Below, in pieces: positions 5,089 to 5,191 of a stretch of DNA of 5,191 bases. Position numbers and translations under genes: made by a program. Position 1 is the first letter of the stretch. Each line of letters begins with the position of its first letter. Below the pieces are notes generated by a model, which was not told where the DNA came from, ran no database searches, and worked only from the letters and a program-made list of their open reading frames with translations. This DNA is from Lachnospiraceae bacterium (GTDB lineage Bacteria > Bacillota > Clostridia > Lachnospirales > Lachnospiraceae): NCBI GenBank assembly GCA_017446125.1, contig JAFSRL010000015.1, positions 1-5,191 of the forward strand. The letters run 5' to 3'.

Positions 5089-5191
5089 TTGAACATTAGA
5101 ATCATATACGCAATCGGGTTTTTGCTCTCCATGCTTGTATTGTGCTATCTGGTACCGAAGACGCGTGCAAGCAAGGAAGACATCGCGAAGG
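5089..5191 (+). CDS. N-terminal fragment of a membrane-anchored protein (partial, 3' end outside window)
   Basis: Thirty-four codons are visible from a TTG start to the right edge. They encode a short N-terminus (MNIRI), a hydrophobic helix (about residues 5-22, IIYAIGFLLSMLVLCYLV) and the start of a polar region (PKTRASKEDIAK). The helix lacks an obvious signal-peptidase cleavage site, so an uncleaved membrane anchor is more likely than secretion. Start choice rests on the AAGGAGG at 5071 and the promoter at 5044; an in-frame ATG at 5131 would cut into the hydrophobic helix and is less likely. It has its own promoter and is probably a separate unit from the GPH symporter. The family cannot be told from this fragment. 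Confidence 0.65.
   Translation, partial: MNIRIIYAIGFLLSMLVLCYLVPKTRASKEDIAK

Noticed and set aside
1..5191. CRISPR array, tRNA or rRNA gene, insertion sequence or attachment site
   Set aside because: No regularly spaced repeats, cloverleaf-like segments, transposase motifs or flanking direct repeats were seen on either strand.

Overview
The window looks like chromosomal DNA from a Bacillota bacterium, probably a moderately GC-rich member of the Clostridia. This rests on strong AAGGAG-type ribosome binding sites, a textbook Gram-positive catabolite-response element (cre), extended -10 promoters and the protein families present. It cannot be placed to genus from sequence alone. No mobile element, CRISPR array, rRNA or tRNA gene is visible, and coding density is high.

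Layout. Bases 1-298 (minus strand) hold the first 99 codons of a small, unrecognised protein with a Cys-Gly-Cys motif; it runs off the left edge. Upstream of it on the same strand is a complete sodium:solute symporter (SSS) family transporter (347-1897). A 142-bp divergent intergenic region follows, carrying a 22-bp inverted repeat at 1950-1971. Reading right, a two-gene unit encodes a small two-helix membrane protein with a C-terminal zinc ribbon (2040-2420) and a WYL-domain transcriptional regulator (2444-3433). An 85-bp intergenic region then contains a full-consensus cre overlapping the promoter of a GPH-family sugar symporter (3519-5003). After another 85-bp gap with its own promoter and an inverted repeat, a new gene with an N-terminal membrane anchor begins at 5089 with a TTG start and leaves the right edge.

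How it fits together. Two secondary transporters (one SSS, one GPH) flank a WYL regulator, but nothing ties either substrate to a catabolic enzyme here. The GPH gene is the clearest case of regulated expression: its cre lies in the -35/spacer region, and a second copy of the same 9-bp core sits inverted over its ribosome-binding-site/start-codon region. The SSS gene has its own large palindrome, likely an operator. Four of the promoters I can see share an extended -10 (TGN plus TATAAT-like) with poor -35 boxes. The most interesting material is this regulatory DNA; the protein-coding content is of known families, and I see no evidence of a new multi-gene system.
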